A stretch of DNA of 64,000 nucleotides. Origin: Filosporella fistucella. Its lineage: Eukaryota > Ascomycota > Leotiomycetes > Helotiales. A model generated the notes under the pieces. It had not been told where the DNA came from. It made no database searches and saw nothing but the letters and a program-made list of their open reading frames with translations. This document shows, piece by piece, positions 34,334 to 49,360 of this stretch. The stretch spans positions 496,001 through 560,000 of the forward strand of contig JAQJZZ010000012.1 of assembly GCA_030077755.1 (NCBI GenBank), written 5' to 3'. The position numbers and the translations under genes were made by a program. Positions within the stretch are counted from its first letter, which is position 1. Every line of letters starts with the position of its first letter.

Positions 34334-35495
34334 CTAATCACTCTTCCCCACTTTCTTAGCATCTTTCTTAGCATTATTGATTATTTTCCGGTCCGCATTA
34401 TTCTTCCCCTTCTTCCCTTGGACATCTCCCACCACCAGCCCCGTTGCGCCTAACTCTGCCTTGGCCCCCTTATTCGTTCTCTTATAAGCACCGGGAGGAA
34501 CATGAGACTCGCTTGGGGAAAGAGCATCAGCTGCTACTGTCGTATCGATCTCAGTGGGATCTTGGCGTGGGTCGATTTTTTTGGTTGTTGGAAGTTCTAA
34601 GAATATGGAGTCTGTTATTGTCTTTATCCGTTTCTGCGTTGAGTTTAGGTGTGAAGGTTGGTTTGGAACCCGTATCTGGCTTTGTGGACCCAGCTTTCCA
34701 TCTTTCCCTGTCTTCGTATCGATTATGGAATTAGTGGTCGGCGCAGTTTTCAAAGCCCTCCTGGTGACTTTAGTTTTGCTTGTGCTTGACTGTGTTTTGC
34801 GGATTGACTTCAGGTCGTCGTTATTGTGTTTCTTCCCGGACTTGGGTTTGGATGTTGAACCTGTTGCATCAGAATCAGCCGAGGAGTCATCAAGTATGTT
34901 GTCTGATGGGGTTATTGGAAGCTGCTCAGTATGTGGGTCCAGAGGGACATCCTCGTCACGTTTAAAATTTCGTGGGATTGTGTTGATAGTTGGACGGCTA
35001 TCATGAAAGAAAGGTTCAGCGCTACCAATCCCCGCATTGCTTCCTCCCGAAGAAGCAACTAAGTTGAGTGATTCCCTGCTGGTGCTGGGACATAGTTTGC
35101 TACTGGCAAAGAGACAGTGGAGTTGCCTGAAGAAGCACTTGCTACTAGGCTATTACCTGCAACTGCTGCGGCATGATTTGCTGCTGGCAATGAGGCAGGA
35201 AGGTTAACGCTGGTTGTGCTTGGATTGTTGGTGATAGGAGGATGTCCAAGTGCTGTCAAAAGCCTGGCAACATAAGTATTTGTATCTCCCGCTGTTTGGA
35301 GTGAAATGGGAGAGGCAAGCGAGAGGGTGGTAAAAAGGGTGATGAGAAGGATGGGGACTTTATCGTGAGTTGGGGCGGATGATTTCTACTCAAGGAATAC
35401 GCGGATCTACTTTGATCGGAGACTATCCGCTATGTAGACAACAGAAAAGACCCTGGGTGCCAAGGAATTAAGCAGTGATATACCTCAACTTTCAT
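34334..35495 (-). CDS. Uncharacterised secreted, Ser/Thr/Lys-rich protein with a dibasic processing site
   Basis: Proposed three exons: 35484-35495, 35157-35385, 34334-35058; 321 residues. After MKVEKSSAPTHDK there is a signal-peptide-like core, VPILLITLFTTLSLASPISL (about residues 14-33). The following 50 residues are Ala/Asn/Ser/Pro rich. Further on, NFKRDEDVPLD contains a KR site of the Kex2 type. The C-terminal 200 residues are low-complexity and basic, ending in a KKDAKKVGKSD tail. No domain is recognised. Both introns are exactly 98 nt; the second (GTAATA...CTCAAC..TTAG) is needed to join two frames. If it is not spliced, the gene is frameshifted. Could be a small effector, a structural wall protein or a peptide precursor; undecided. 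Confidence 0.5.
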
Positions 35496-36078
35496 TGTGT
35501 TTGTATGGCAATCGGCTCGTTGGGCCTTGTGAAAACGCCATGATTTAAAGAGGGTCAAGGTCGATTGAAGGATAAATGGAAATTCGAAGGTTCTTTGACC
35601 GACTAAAGCTCTAGACTCGTAAGGCTACCTGTACTTGAGGCATGTGGGAATTTGCTTTGATGATGTAGACACGTTATTATCGACGAAAACGTATGCAGAA
35701 GGTTTTTTGAGCTCTGGTAGAGCATTCTTTGAACCCTAATTGGCCAGAACCTCGAAATTTCAATCTTATCGTATTTCAGAACACTACTCGGTAACGATAA
35801 GGTCTGAAGCAAGATCAGAAACACATAAAGGGAACATTAGATTGATAAAACAGGAATCATGGCAAATGTACAGAATTGTGGTTCAATTGAATATATACAA
35901 GAATAGTGAAGAAGCTTGGCCAAACATATCAGTAAAGACGACACCATGCCAAGGAGTAACTAATTGTGGTGTCCCATTCTCCACAAAATGGATAGTTTTT
36001 GGGTTCTAGAAGAAAGTTATGTCAGCCCGCCATCCTTTCCCAAATACCAACTAGGCCCTGCTTACCAGAACAAAGTAT
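35496..36078. other. Intergenic, no supported gene
   Basis: 3' side of the xylanase and promoter side of the secreted Lys-rich gene. Open frames here are short and unsupported. Confidence 0.5.
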
Positions 36079-40060
<3,982 letters not shown>

Positions 40061-41044
40061 ATGTGGAAATTCGAAACAAATAAAGCGTATCCCTTCCGCC
40101 ATAGACATCCGAATCATTTCCCACCTCCTCCACCTACACGCCTCGATTCACAATTTCAGTTATCGCCTTGCATCGAAGAGGAATTCGAAGTACCAATTGT
40201 TTTCAGAAGTCCGGTCGACGAAAGGAAAATTGAGGACATGATGGAGGAGGTACGCTTGGATTATTATGATCTCTCGCTAGGGAATTCAAACTTGAATGTG
40301 AGGGAAATTGAATTCGGCGAACCACCTCCTACGCCCTCATCGATTGCGCCTGCGAAAATGACAGGATTGTTACAAGAAGTACTGGGCATAATGAACGGCA
40401 TCATGGATGAACAAGCATTTGTTCAAGAGGAAGACGAATTACTACGCGATCTGACAGAACTGGTCGTCATCATGCAAGAAGAAGCCGAAGCGATGATGGA
40501 ACTAGCAGACTTGGTAGAGGAATATGTCGAAGAAGTCGATATGTCAGAGCAAGTCTTGGAAATTGAAGAGTGGGTCCAGGATTTGGACTTGAGCCTCGTG
40601 GGAACGAGCCCCGAGAATAGCGACAATGAAACAGAGACTGAGTTAGAACCAGTGATTGAAAGAAAACATGCAAGAGAAGAAAGCTTCGATTCGGCTGTTG
40701 GGATGGACTTTGAGGGTGATGAGGATGGTTTGAAGGGGGAGTTGCGGGAGAGTGTGCAATTTACTCCGAAGAAAGCAAAGGCGGTACGAATGAAGAGGGA
40801 GGGTGCCAAGGTAAAGAGCAAGAGCAAAACAGTCGAAAGAGAACAGACTGGGCAAAAGCCGGATATCAAGTCCAAAAGCCCATTGAGAACCAAAAGTACG
40901 AAGCCTATATTAAGCCCACCAAAAAAAGGGAAGACGAAAAAGACTCTTCCACCGTTCAGAGATTCGGGTATGGATTTGTCGAGTCCAACCAGCAGCCCGA
41001 GCAGAAGATCGAAGAAATCTCCAGCACCACCTCGGTGGATATGA
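40061..41044 (+). CDS. Uncharacterised 327-residue protein, acidic centre and basic tail
   Basis: Single exon from ATG 40061, preceded by AAAACA (good context). Residues 20-40 are Pro-rich. Residues 95-175 are helical and very acidic, with EEDELLRDLTELVVIMQEE-like repeats likely to form a coiled coil. Residues 180-240 are Glu/Asp/Ser-rich. The last 95 residues switch to Lys/Ser/Pro-rich, with KSPLRTKSTKPILSPPKKGK and SPSRRSKKSPAPP, which resemble phosphorylated nuclear or chromatin tails. No signal peptide or membrane segment. No family recognised. The long open frame with coherent composition makes a real gene likely. Confidence 0.6.
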   Translation: MWKFETNKAYPFRHRHPNHFPPPPPTRLDSQFQLSPCIEEEFEVPIVFRSPVDERKIEDMMEEVRLDYYDLSLGNSNLNVREIEFGEPPPTPSSIAPAKMTGLLQEVLGIMNGIMDEQAFVQEEDELLRDLTELVVIMQEEAEAMMELADLVEEYVEEVDMSEQVLEIEEWVQDLDLSLVGTSPENSDNETETELEPVIERKHAREESFDSAVGMDFEGDEDGLKGELRESVQFTPKKAKAVRMKREGAKVKSKSKTVEREQTGQKPDIKSKSPLRTKSTKPILSPPKKGKTKKTLPPFRDSGMDLSSPTSSPSRRSKKSPAPPRWI

Positions 41045-41157
41045 AGAATAAATAAAAAAGTCTTAACAAAATTCTCTGCGTGGAAAATGAAATTGCCGTC
41101 CAAACGTGATTTAGCTACTATTAAAATCCCAATACAAACCCCCATCAGCACCAGGAT

Positions 41158-42945
41158 CTAGAGCTCAATTTTCCCTTCCTCTTTCCCCAACCCAATAAAC
41201 ACAGTTTTCAACGCCTTCAAACTCGGGCTAAAGAAATACTCTCCTCCCTTCGTAACCACGAATTCCTCAGCCGGCAAATCAAGTTTCCCGACAGGATCAC
41301 TACCACCCTCAATATCTAGCGTTCTTCCCAAACCATCGGGTGTCTGCCCAATAAGAGCATCAATGCCTGGTCCCTCTGTGGAGGTGAAATTAGGCTTCGG
41401 CTTGGGCGGAAAGCCCTGGGTGAAGTCAAATGGGAACGTGGGAGTGTTAACCCATGCTAGGGGAGGTTAGTGATTGAGATAGAATGGTGTATTTTTTCCC
41501 GAGGGTTCAGAAGAGAAGCCGCATTTTATGCAATAATGAAGGCTGGAAGAAGAAGATTATGGAAGGGGGCAAATACAATGTTGGATAAACTGAAACCCAT
41601 TGGTAATGCTGCTTTGAAAGCACTTAAACAACAATCCCCTATCCTGTGTAGTCTGGTGGCTTATCTTCTCCAGTTTAGACAACTCTGGGCCGTAAGGAAT
41701 GCCTCGTCTCCATATTCGAGCTGTGACGCCTAGATCGTTGGTATCATCTGGTGCGAAGAGATCGCTGCGGGGGGTAGTTTTGCGAGTGTGTGCCGCAAAG
41801 GGACAGCGAGTCTGACTAAGAGGGTCGTAAGAGAAGTCATTGGAGTGGGCGAGGGTAGGGTCATCTTTTTCGGGAGTGAGATCTATGGGTGCTCCTGAGA
41901 TGCATCAGCACTATTCAAGATGGAGAAGAAAGAAAATAACAAACCACTCTTCCATCTTCCCACCAATCTCGAACCCAACCAGTCCTTCGGTTTATCAGCA
42001 GGATTGTTGTCATCCACAAACTTCTGAAACTCAGGCACGTTCTGCTTCAGAAGTCTAAACACGAGGAAGCTGCCGTCGATGGACCATGCGGGACGAGTAG
42101 AGGCTTTAGCATCGCCTTCATGACCGAGCAGAAGAACACCTGGTTTCACTTGCTTTGGGATCTTGGTGCTGGGATCAGGAATGGGATCAAAGCCTTGGAC
42201 AGAGGGCTCAGATATGCCGTCAAGGTAGCCGAAACTGGTTGGTTGTTAGCCAATTGTCTTAATTACGGTTTGTCTGGCTTTATCGTTGAAGAACAGATGT
42301 GAACAAAAGTACCTACTGCTCATGTCCAGCCTCATCTCGAGGTCGGACATGCCCTGTGATAGTTTTCACATTCCTAACTGTGTCTCCCAGAATAACCTTG
42401 ACCTCCTGATGCTTATCATCAACGGTTGAGTGGCTATCTCCTGTTATGAACACGAGGAAATGGATGACCTCGTCCTTGAAAGCGGGGTCCCATGTATCGG
42501 GACGATCATTTAGCGTCTCCTTGTCATTAATCATTCCATTATCGAAAGGTGTATCGCCAATGTCATCAGAGATGTTAAGCTATGAGAAGTTAGGAGCTTT
42601 AATTGCGTTGATAGTTGCGAGGTGATGCCCACAACATCAAGGCCCTTCTTCGAAAACGCAATGTTCACGCCACTAAGCTTCACCAATGTCCCATCTCTTG
42701 AGCGTTCCTTGAGCTTCGCTTTATCTCCGAGAGCATCAGCGGCGCTGGTGATCAGTGGAATCAGCTTCCCAAGAGCAGCCTGAAAGTCCTTGATACGATC
42801 ATCTTTGATTTTGAGAAAGTAATATGTCTCGACTTTTTTGGGAAGACCAACACTGTTGACATGAATCTCAAGAAATGTAATGTGTTCGTGGAACTTACAG
42901 GACATCAGCTTGAATATTGCTCGGATCTAGAGGAGGTGTTGACAT
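41158..42945 (-). CDS. Dye-decolorizing (DyP-type) haem peroxidase
   Basis: Six exons: 42899-42945, 42633-42852, 42317-42579, 41945-42234, 41577-41894, 41158-41456; 478 residues. The DyP signature HFGYLDGISEP is at 177-187, with the catalytic Asp182 in GYLDG. ARIWRRGIPYGPEL holds the distal Arg, DRGLLFKCFQSSI and GFQFIQHSWVN are family blocks, and the haem-ligand region is in the APIDLTP...CPFAAHTRK part. All six exons join in phase and rebuild motifs across introns (for example GHE|HFGYLDG). DyPs oxidise bulky phenols, dyes and lignin-like compounds with hydrogen peroxide. No signal peptide is seen (MSTPPLDPSNIQADVL), so it may be intracellular or leave by another route. The second intron uses a weak GTGGGC donor. 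Confidence 0.9.
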
Positions 42946-44256
42946 CTTGAACGTTGAATGGTGACTCAGTGAAGTTGGTTTGGGAATTGTGATTTTAAAA
43001 GCGACTAATCTGTTGGAATTCTGTGACCAAGCAGGACTTTGATCAATTTATACTTGAAAAAAAAAAACAGTGGAGCCCCGGGCAAGATATTCCCTTTTGC
43101 CCATAAGCAATCACCTCTCCTCATGAGCTCAGCCACGATGTTCGTACTGCCTTCCAGCCAGCTGATACAATGATATTTGTAGTATTCCCCAGTACCGTCA
43201 CCGATTCTTGACTCCAGGGGTAATTGCGAATAAGGTCAATGAGAGAGGTTAACGACAATACCAAGGATGACGAACACTTGTCAGCATGAAAATCACGCAA
43301 ATGTATTTGCCAGACAATATCTTGGCGGCGTGGATCAAAGTCATCACATAAGCATAACATGCGGGGGAAATGGAACACGAGTGAATAATGTTTGAGGATA
43401 CCTGGGCTTGTATTATGCAGATGCCTAGGAATGATACATGGAGCGGTGAATTAGAAATCTGGTAAAAATAATGAAGCCAGCTGTTGGGAATTTCAGCCCT
43501 GTCGGAGGGGATTTCGGCCAAAAAAGGGGAAGGCTTCGCAACGTGGGGGTGAAGCACTTCTTCATATTGTGCGATATTGACAAAGCAGCTCCTCCAGATA
43601 GACACAAGGCTGAGTGAAGTAATATATACTGGAAGTGAAGCAGAGGCTTGTGGTAGCACGAATCTTACGCCAAGACGGATAAACCACTTGGGATACATAT
43701 AATACGATCGGTGAGATTCTCCTCAGCCTTTCGACTACGTGGTAGCGAGCATCAACTCTATTTCGGGAGACGAATATACGAGCACTACTCGGGCGGAAAA
43801 TGTCCCCTGAGCCGCAGCGAGACGGCATTCAATCGTGGATGCGACTTGGCATTAAACTCCACCTGGAATGGGACGCTTGAGTATGTAGACATTTTGGAAA
43901 TTATGAGGCTTGTAGAATGAGGCGCAAAGTCAATCTATGTTTTCTCCTACGATATGGCTTCAGCTCTCCACGAAAATCATACCTCGATAACACGTTGCAG
44001 CTTTCGTAGCGGGTACCCCTGATTTCATGATTTCCACGGAATATGATATCAAGCGGGAGGTCCATAATGAACCTCCCTTCATTTGAGGCTTGCCTGCACT
44101 TCCAACCAGCAATTTGACCGGCTTATCGTCTCAGCGTGTTGGAGGGGCGCCGTAAGCACTGTCGACTCAGGGTTTGCCTTTGAGACTGACGGCACAACTG
44201 TTGTCAGCAGCAGGCGTCTATCGAATGCAATTAGCTCACTCCTCTGTGAGTAGCTT
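42946..44256. other. Intergenic, no supported gene
   Basis: It starts with the DyP promoter (TATAAAT at 43046-43052, minus, about 100 nt upstream). The 149-codon minus frame at 43249-43698 has no family signal. Confidence 0.45.
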
Positions 44257-45558
44257 TCACCCATTGTTGAGAGCATCCTCTTCAGCTTTCCTCCAACGTC
44301 CTTTGGCATCCCAATGTCCAGACATGAGGTATGTCGCTCCCCATCCTTTCAAATCCAAAGGTATGACCTTTTCGTTGCTCTTTGCAAAAGCAGTTTGCTC
44401 ATCAGTCAAATCTCCACTCATCTCCAGTGCCGCAATATACTCCTCCTTTCTTGGGACAGGCACGAACCAATCGGGCATATACTTGACAGTAATGTTATGT
44501 CTCAATTCTTTCATTTCCGCAGTGAAATTGGAAGCCCGAAATTTGACCCACGGATCCATGATTCTTGTGTTATTCAAAAGGCGAATTTCCTGAAAGACTT
44601 GGTTTCCGCGCCAGCCTGAGTTGTAGTACAAATCTCGTACCCAATTTTCCCATTTCGGAGGGGATAATTCCGGTGCATATGAATCTTGATATACGCTCCC
44701 AGGGACCCATCCACTCTTCAAGGCAGCGGTTTTCGATATCAAGTCCCCCAAAAAATCTTTGGCAGACCGTACTGCCTGAACTTCCGCCCCGTAAAAGTCT
44801 GTTTTGATTCTGTATTCCCATGGCGTAGCATCCAAAGTAGGATATCGTTCGAAAAACGGATCTCTATTCCCATCTCCTTGTGTAGAAGTGACATGTATGC
44901 GGCCAGTCGCTGTATCAAGAACAATAGCTTCTCCAGTCGCCCAAATACCACCTCTGACAATCGATAGTGGCAGCGCAGACTTGGGATGTAACACATCATA
45001 ATCCATCATAGCCTCCTCAAATTTCCCCGTTGCGGTCTGCGAAGCGTATACGAGCCAATGGTGTAGTGGATCGCGGGAAAGGAATATATCCCGATCATTT
45101 CTGTAATCGACAAACCGCCCATTGTGGAAAAAGATATCGTGATCGCCCATCCAGCCTCCCGGGGAATCAATATCGATATAAGGCATCTTAAGCATAGTAG
45201 AGACGACTCGGTCGGGCAGACCCATGCTTTTCACCAATGCAAGATTTATGGTCTTCTCTCCGCGATGTGGTGGATACGCAATCGCATTCGGACCAATGTA
45301 TTTCATATCTCGCAACAGCTCGTAGTATTTGGTGATTAGGGCAACTGTGGAATCGGTATCGTCTGGTTCATAGTGAGGGAGAGGGGTTTCGTAGTAGAAC
45401 AGACGGTAGCAAATGAGAACCTGGATGAGGAGAACTCCTGTGACAATAGCGTAGAGAATTCTTCGTGGCAGACGGGTGACTCGCCATGGCTTATGAATCG
45501 GGAGAGGTTGCACTTCTTCCTCTGTCCCTAGTATCTTCGCGATGGAGATCTTGGCCAT
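44257..45558 (-). CDS. Uncharacterised type II membrane protein, 433 residues
   Basis: Single exon. The frame opens upstream, but the first ATG is 45556-45558 (MAKISIAKILG). A cytosolic basic N-terminus is followed by one membrane segment at about 33-53 (RILYAIVTGVLLIQVLICYR). The large C-terminal part is globular, with three or more N-glycosylation sequons (NNT, NFT, NIT), so it probably faces the secretory lumen. Conserved-looking blocks are SPGGWMGDHDIFFHNGR, GGIWATGEAIVLDTATGRI and KGWGATYLMSGHWDAKGRW. I do not recognise a named family. The composition and length suggest a conserved fungal protein, perhaps of Golgi or ER. Confidence 0.75.
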   Translation of the reverse strand: MAKISIAKILGTEEEVQPLPIHKPWRVTRLPRRILYAIVTGVLLIQVLICYRLFYYETPLPHYEPDDTDSTVALITKYYELLRDMKYIGPNAIAYPPHRGEKTINLALVKSMGLPDRVVSTMLKMPYIDIDSPGGWMGDHDIFFHNGRFVDYRNDRDIFLSRDPLHHWLVYASQTATGKFEEAMMDYDVLHPKSALPLSIVRGGIWATGEAIVLDTATGRIHVTSTQGDGNRDPFFERYPTLDATPWEYRIKTDFYGAEVQAVRSAKDFLGDLISKTAALKSGWVPGSVYQDSYAPELSPPKWENWVRDLYYNSGWRGNQVFQEIRLLNNTRIMDPWVKFRASNFTAEMKELRHNITVKYMPDWFVPVPRKEEYIAALEMSGDLTDEQTAFAKSNEKVIPLDLKGWGATYLMSGHWDAKGRWRKAEEDALNNG

Positions 45559-45992
45559 GATCGCGGAATGGGGAGCTGAGGAGGTGGCAAGGAAGAAGGA
45601 TATTTGAAGACGATGTGAGCAGGCTGACAAAGTGCCAAGACAAGGCTACGGAAGGCTATTTATAAATACTGAAATTGTACCTGTAAGAACAAGCGAGGTT
45701 GAATAGCATTTAAACCTTTGTAAGGTTGCCATAGGTTTACGTGCCTGAACCAGCGTAGGTCTTAATATTGGAGATTGGTGTTTCTATACTGTTCCCAAAA
45801 TCAACTACTACAAAACCCTTCACAAATGGTCACCACAAACACATCTTCAAAGACCAGAGGGATAGTCTTACCATCATTTTTATTCCTACATACCGTATAT
45901 CGTGCTTGCTTAGAAACCAATTGCCTTTTCCCTTGAGGTGATGTTCATCACCAACGCCGAACGCCATAATATGCATAAGCTCCCCCTTCAAT
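45559..45992. other. Intergenic
   Basis: Leader and promoter of the type II membrane protein gene (TATTTATAAATA-like element near 45656-45668) and the 3' side of TAF6. No gene. Confidence 0.5.
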
Positions 45993-47410
45993 TTACATGT
46001 CCCTTGATTCTAGGATGGCCTGATTCAATTGATGATTTCCCAACGCCGAAATCCTACTTCCAATCGTCGATCCTAGATATTCTTCGACCTGCTGTCCTTC
46101 AGCAGAGGTACCATTCGTGCCATTTGTCATGGAGGGAGCCGAGTCCGATATGATAGAAGTGACAGCTTTGACGATGGCTGCTATTAACATTCTCAAGCTC
46201 TCGTCGCTTGCACCGCGCTCATTTTGAGCCTTTGTGAGAATGTAATCGTAGGTTTTCAAGCTTGGAAGGACCAGAGTAGTAATTGCATTCGTGCCTCCGA
46301 TGGCAGTAATACCAGAAATAGCACCATAATGTTCAGCGAGTGACCTCGATGGATCCAGGAAATATTTCAAACACGTTCGTGCTAGTCGAGCCTGGAGCTC
46401 TCCATTCGAGGACGAAAACTTTTTGGAAATCTGGCCGATCAACGACACTGCTAGGTCCCTGAGATCATATTGCTCCTGTAGGCTCTCTGCATTCTCAGCT
46501 CCGATATTTCGTCCCAAAATACATGTGAGAATGGGAGGCACAAGGGATGCGACATATGGCTCCACGAACAAAGTTTTGTTTTCCATCATAGCTTGAGTGA
46601 GCTCCATCATTTGCCGAAGGACAAACAGATTATTAAGAGAGTGGGTAACTTTTTCAGAGACGAATTGGACGAAATATGGAACCAGCTGGTGGAGACCTGG
46701 ATCTGATCTCACACTCTCGAAGGCAGATTTACGGAGTATCACAACGTCCTGATCTGGGCTTTCATCGAGAATCGCAGCTCTGATCTTGTCAAAGAACAGA
46801 ATGAGTTCTCGTGATACGACATGCTTGACTAGTGGTTTAAAGGCAACACTGTCATTTCCAGCAAGAGCAGCTAAAGCTGGATTTGCGCCAGGTCCCTTGG
46901 GTACCAACTCGTTTGCCCGTGCTTCTGCAGTGGTGGGATTTTGTGGTATCGAAGGCTGAACGCCTTCAACAGCAAGCCAGTGTGCTTCATACCGTTAGAT
47001 TATTCAGGATATTTTCGTGGATACTTACCAGTGAACGAGACATCCCGTGGTACTTTTGGCAAAGGCGCATTAATGAGTTTCTCAAAATCGACCTCCTCAT
47101 CCTCAATATAGAACAGCGGTTGTCCAGGGCCCAGAGATGCCTCCCCAAATCGCAGTGGGCGTGTGGATTCATAGCCATAGAGTGGCTCGACATCCAGCAC
47201 TCTCAGTGCTTGTGATATGTCTTGTGTTCCCAGTACCGTTCTCTTGCCTTGGTGCATGAATCGCATAGCCTCCACAATAACCTGGCCTACCCGATATTCA
47301 ACTTCTTGTGCTAATATCCTGACTGAGTCGTCGTGCAGTGCTGATATTCCGACGGATTCTGCAACATCTTTGATATTGTCTGGGTTCCAGACTAGCTTTT
47401 GCTCCGCCAT
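45993..47410 (-). CDS. TAF6: TFIID/SAGA subunit TAF6
   Basis: Two exons, 47029-47410 and 45993-46984 (intron 44 nt), 457 residues. The N-terminal histone-fold (residues about 5-75: [54 protein letters not shown]) pairs with TAF9 in the H4-like position. The TAF6 linker follows with [19 protein letters not shown], joined across the intron. The HEAT-repeat C-terminal domain runs from about 185 to 420 with [19 protein letters not shown] and [17 protein letters not shown] blocks. It is a nuclear general transcription factor subunit shared by TFIID and SAGA. Length is normal for filamentous fungi. Confidence 0.95.
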
Positions 47411-47891
47411 GGTCGAGACTGGAGCGGATGAGCTTGCAATTCAGAGATCAGTTGTATGTTTCTTGTCGCAAATGTGTCCTTGGTGGTCAGAAGATCAGAG
47501 CACTGAATTGCTAGAGGTAGGACAATCGGCGCAATGATTTCACTGTTCCCTCCTTGTGCTTCTTCGAACCCAGTCTCTCGAAAGGCGATTTTTCTTCGTA
47601 AGCACAACTGCCAATTAGCTACTACTGGCAGGTTCCCAATACAAATTGCTCGGGTATGTGATGCTTCGTACGTCGTAGTGTTGAAGGACTTTATGCTGTG
47701 GGTGCAATCACGATGAATGTTCAAACAAGCGGCTGGGACAAGGCTGGAGATCTCGGTGTTCCAAACAGGTCTAGCGTGCTCGAGTCGCGTCCTCTAAACG
47801 CGAACTTTTATATTCAAAGATACCCCGCTATTTATACAGATGTCAGAAAAGGTTTCGTTGTACTCCGACGTTTCATAAGGTAGTCTGTACA
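47411..47891. other. Divergent promoter of TAF6 and thymidylate kinase
   Basis: Spacing of 481 bp between start codons on opposite strands. No coding signal. Probably a bidirectional housekeeping promoter. Confidence 0.55.
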
Positions 47892-48764
47892 ATGGCTGCT
47901 TCTACCGACTCAGAATACCCGTGGAGAGAACCTGCAAGTCCTATCGCGCGGGGGTCGTTTATAGTGGTTGAAGGCCTGGATCGGACTGGAAAGACAACCC
48001 AAGTGAAGAAGCTATGTGATAGATTGTATGAAGCAGGTCATAATGTCATGAATTTGCGCTTTCCAGGTACATTTTCTACCTTCTTATATCTTGTCAATAC
48101 TTATCTCATTTGCAATAATACCCTATTATTAAAGGCCAATAATATTTCCAGAACTCAATATTAATATGTTTCCAGATAGAACATCTCCAATTGGCAAGAT
48201 GATAGATTCATACCTGCAATCCTCTCTCGAAATGGATGACCATGTGATCCACCTCCTGTTCTCCGCCAACAGATGGGAGAAATCGTATATCTTCCTTCTC
48301 CTTGCGTTTAAATCACCTTACAGCTAATCCGATACAGGAAATTTATCTCTTCCTCCCTCTCAAAAGGTTACACCATAATCTGTGACCGGTACTCTTTCTC
48401 CGGCATAATTTACAGTGCCGCCAAGCACAATCCCTCTCTGTCGCTATCGTGGGCCAAAGCACCAGAAAACGGATTACCCAGACCAGATGTCGTTATTTTT
48501 CTGGACCTGGAAGCTGAAGAGGCGGAGAGGAGAGGTGGGTATGGAGAGGAGAAGTATGAGAAGAAGGAGATGCAAGAAAGGGTTAAGGAAGGGTATTTAG
48601 AGTTGCTAGGGAGTGAGTTTGGAGAAAAGTGGATGAGGAGGGTGGATGCTGGGAAGGGAATTGAAGAGGTGGGAGAGGGGATTTGGGAGCAAGTAGAGAA
48701 CGTTGTTGATGCTGTGAGGAAAGGAGATAGGGGAGAGGAAGTGGGCATTCTGGAAGACTGGTAG
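47892..48764 (+). CDS. CDC8: Thymidylate kinase (dTMP kinase)
   Basis: Three exons: 47892-48066, 48176-48284, 48338-48764; 236 residues. The P-loop GLDRTGKT (28-35) is followed by [18 protein letters not shown] and by [11 protein letters not shown]. The DRY motif is in [17 protein letters not shown], then [14 protein letters not shown]. It phosphorylates dTMP to dTDP for DNA synthesis. The first intron (109 nt) and second (53 nt) keep phase, and the motifs FP|DRT and WEK|S are rebuilt across them. The C-terminal 90 residues are rich in Glu/Gly/Arg, a variable tail in fungi. Divergent from TAF6. Confidence 0.95.
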
Positions 48765-49360
48765 GAAGAGGCTGGACTTGGCGTTTGATGGTTGGGATTG
48801 AGCTTACAGGAAAATAAACAGCTATCCTCATCAACCAATGGGGCAATGTTTGTATGTTTTGTAAAACCAAGCACCTACCCGCACTTGAGCTCAACAACCA
48901 CAACTTCCACAGTTGATGGAAAAGATCAACATGCATGGATACGAATTGCTGGACAGAGTCCCACTAGCGGGATTTCTTGAGGCGTAACCATCTCGAGTGC
49001 TATGCTTGTGGCTTCTACGCGTTACTCCCAATTGTAATGCTGGGACAAAACAAGCTACTTGCAGCTAGTATTGATCAAGCCGATCGATTGCTCGAAGGGC
49101 CGTGCTACCATTAAAAAGTTTAACATCCTGTCGAAGGTATTTCGGGTGCCTCACATCAATAACGAGATATGATTGATCTGAGAGAAATACACCAAGTAAG
49201 GAGGTAGTAGAGTGTACATTGCATACCAAAAGTGATATTCAAATATCTGGCGTTAAGACCAAAAAAGACAAACGCCAACCAGAGCTGGTGTTGAATACCG
49301 TGATCGCTCAAACCTTTATCAAACGCCATAAAAATGCTTCAGAGGTCCTCCCCATCTGGT
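48765..49360. other. Intergenic between convergent genes
   Basis: 3' flanks of thymidylate kinase and GTP cyclohydrolase I. No gene seen. Confidence 0.55.

Noticed and set aside
35059..35156. Reading the Lys-rich secreted gene as frameshifted
   Set aside because: A 98-nt intron with GTAATA donor, CTCAAC branch and TTAG acceptor joins the two frames and gives a coherent protein, though this remains unproven.
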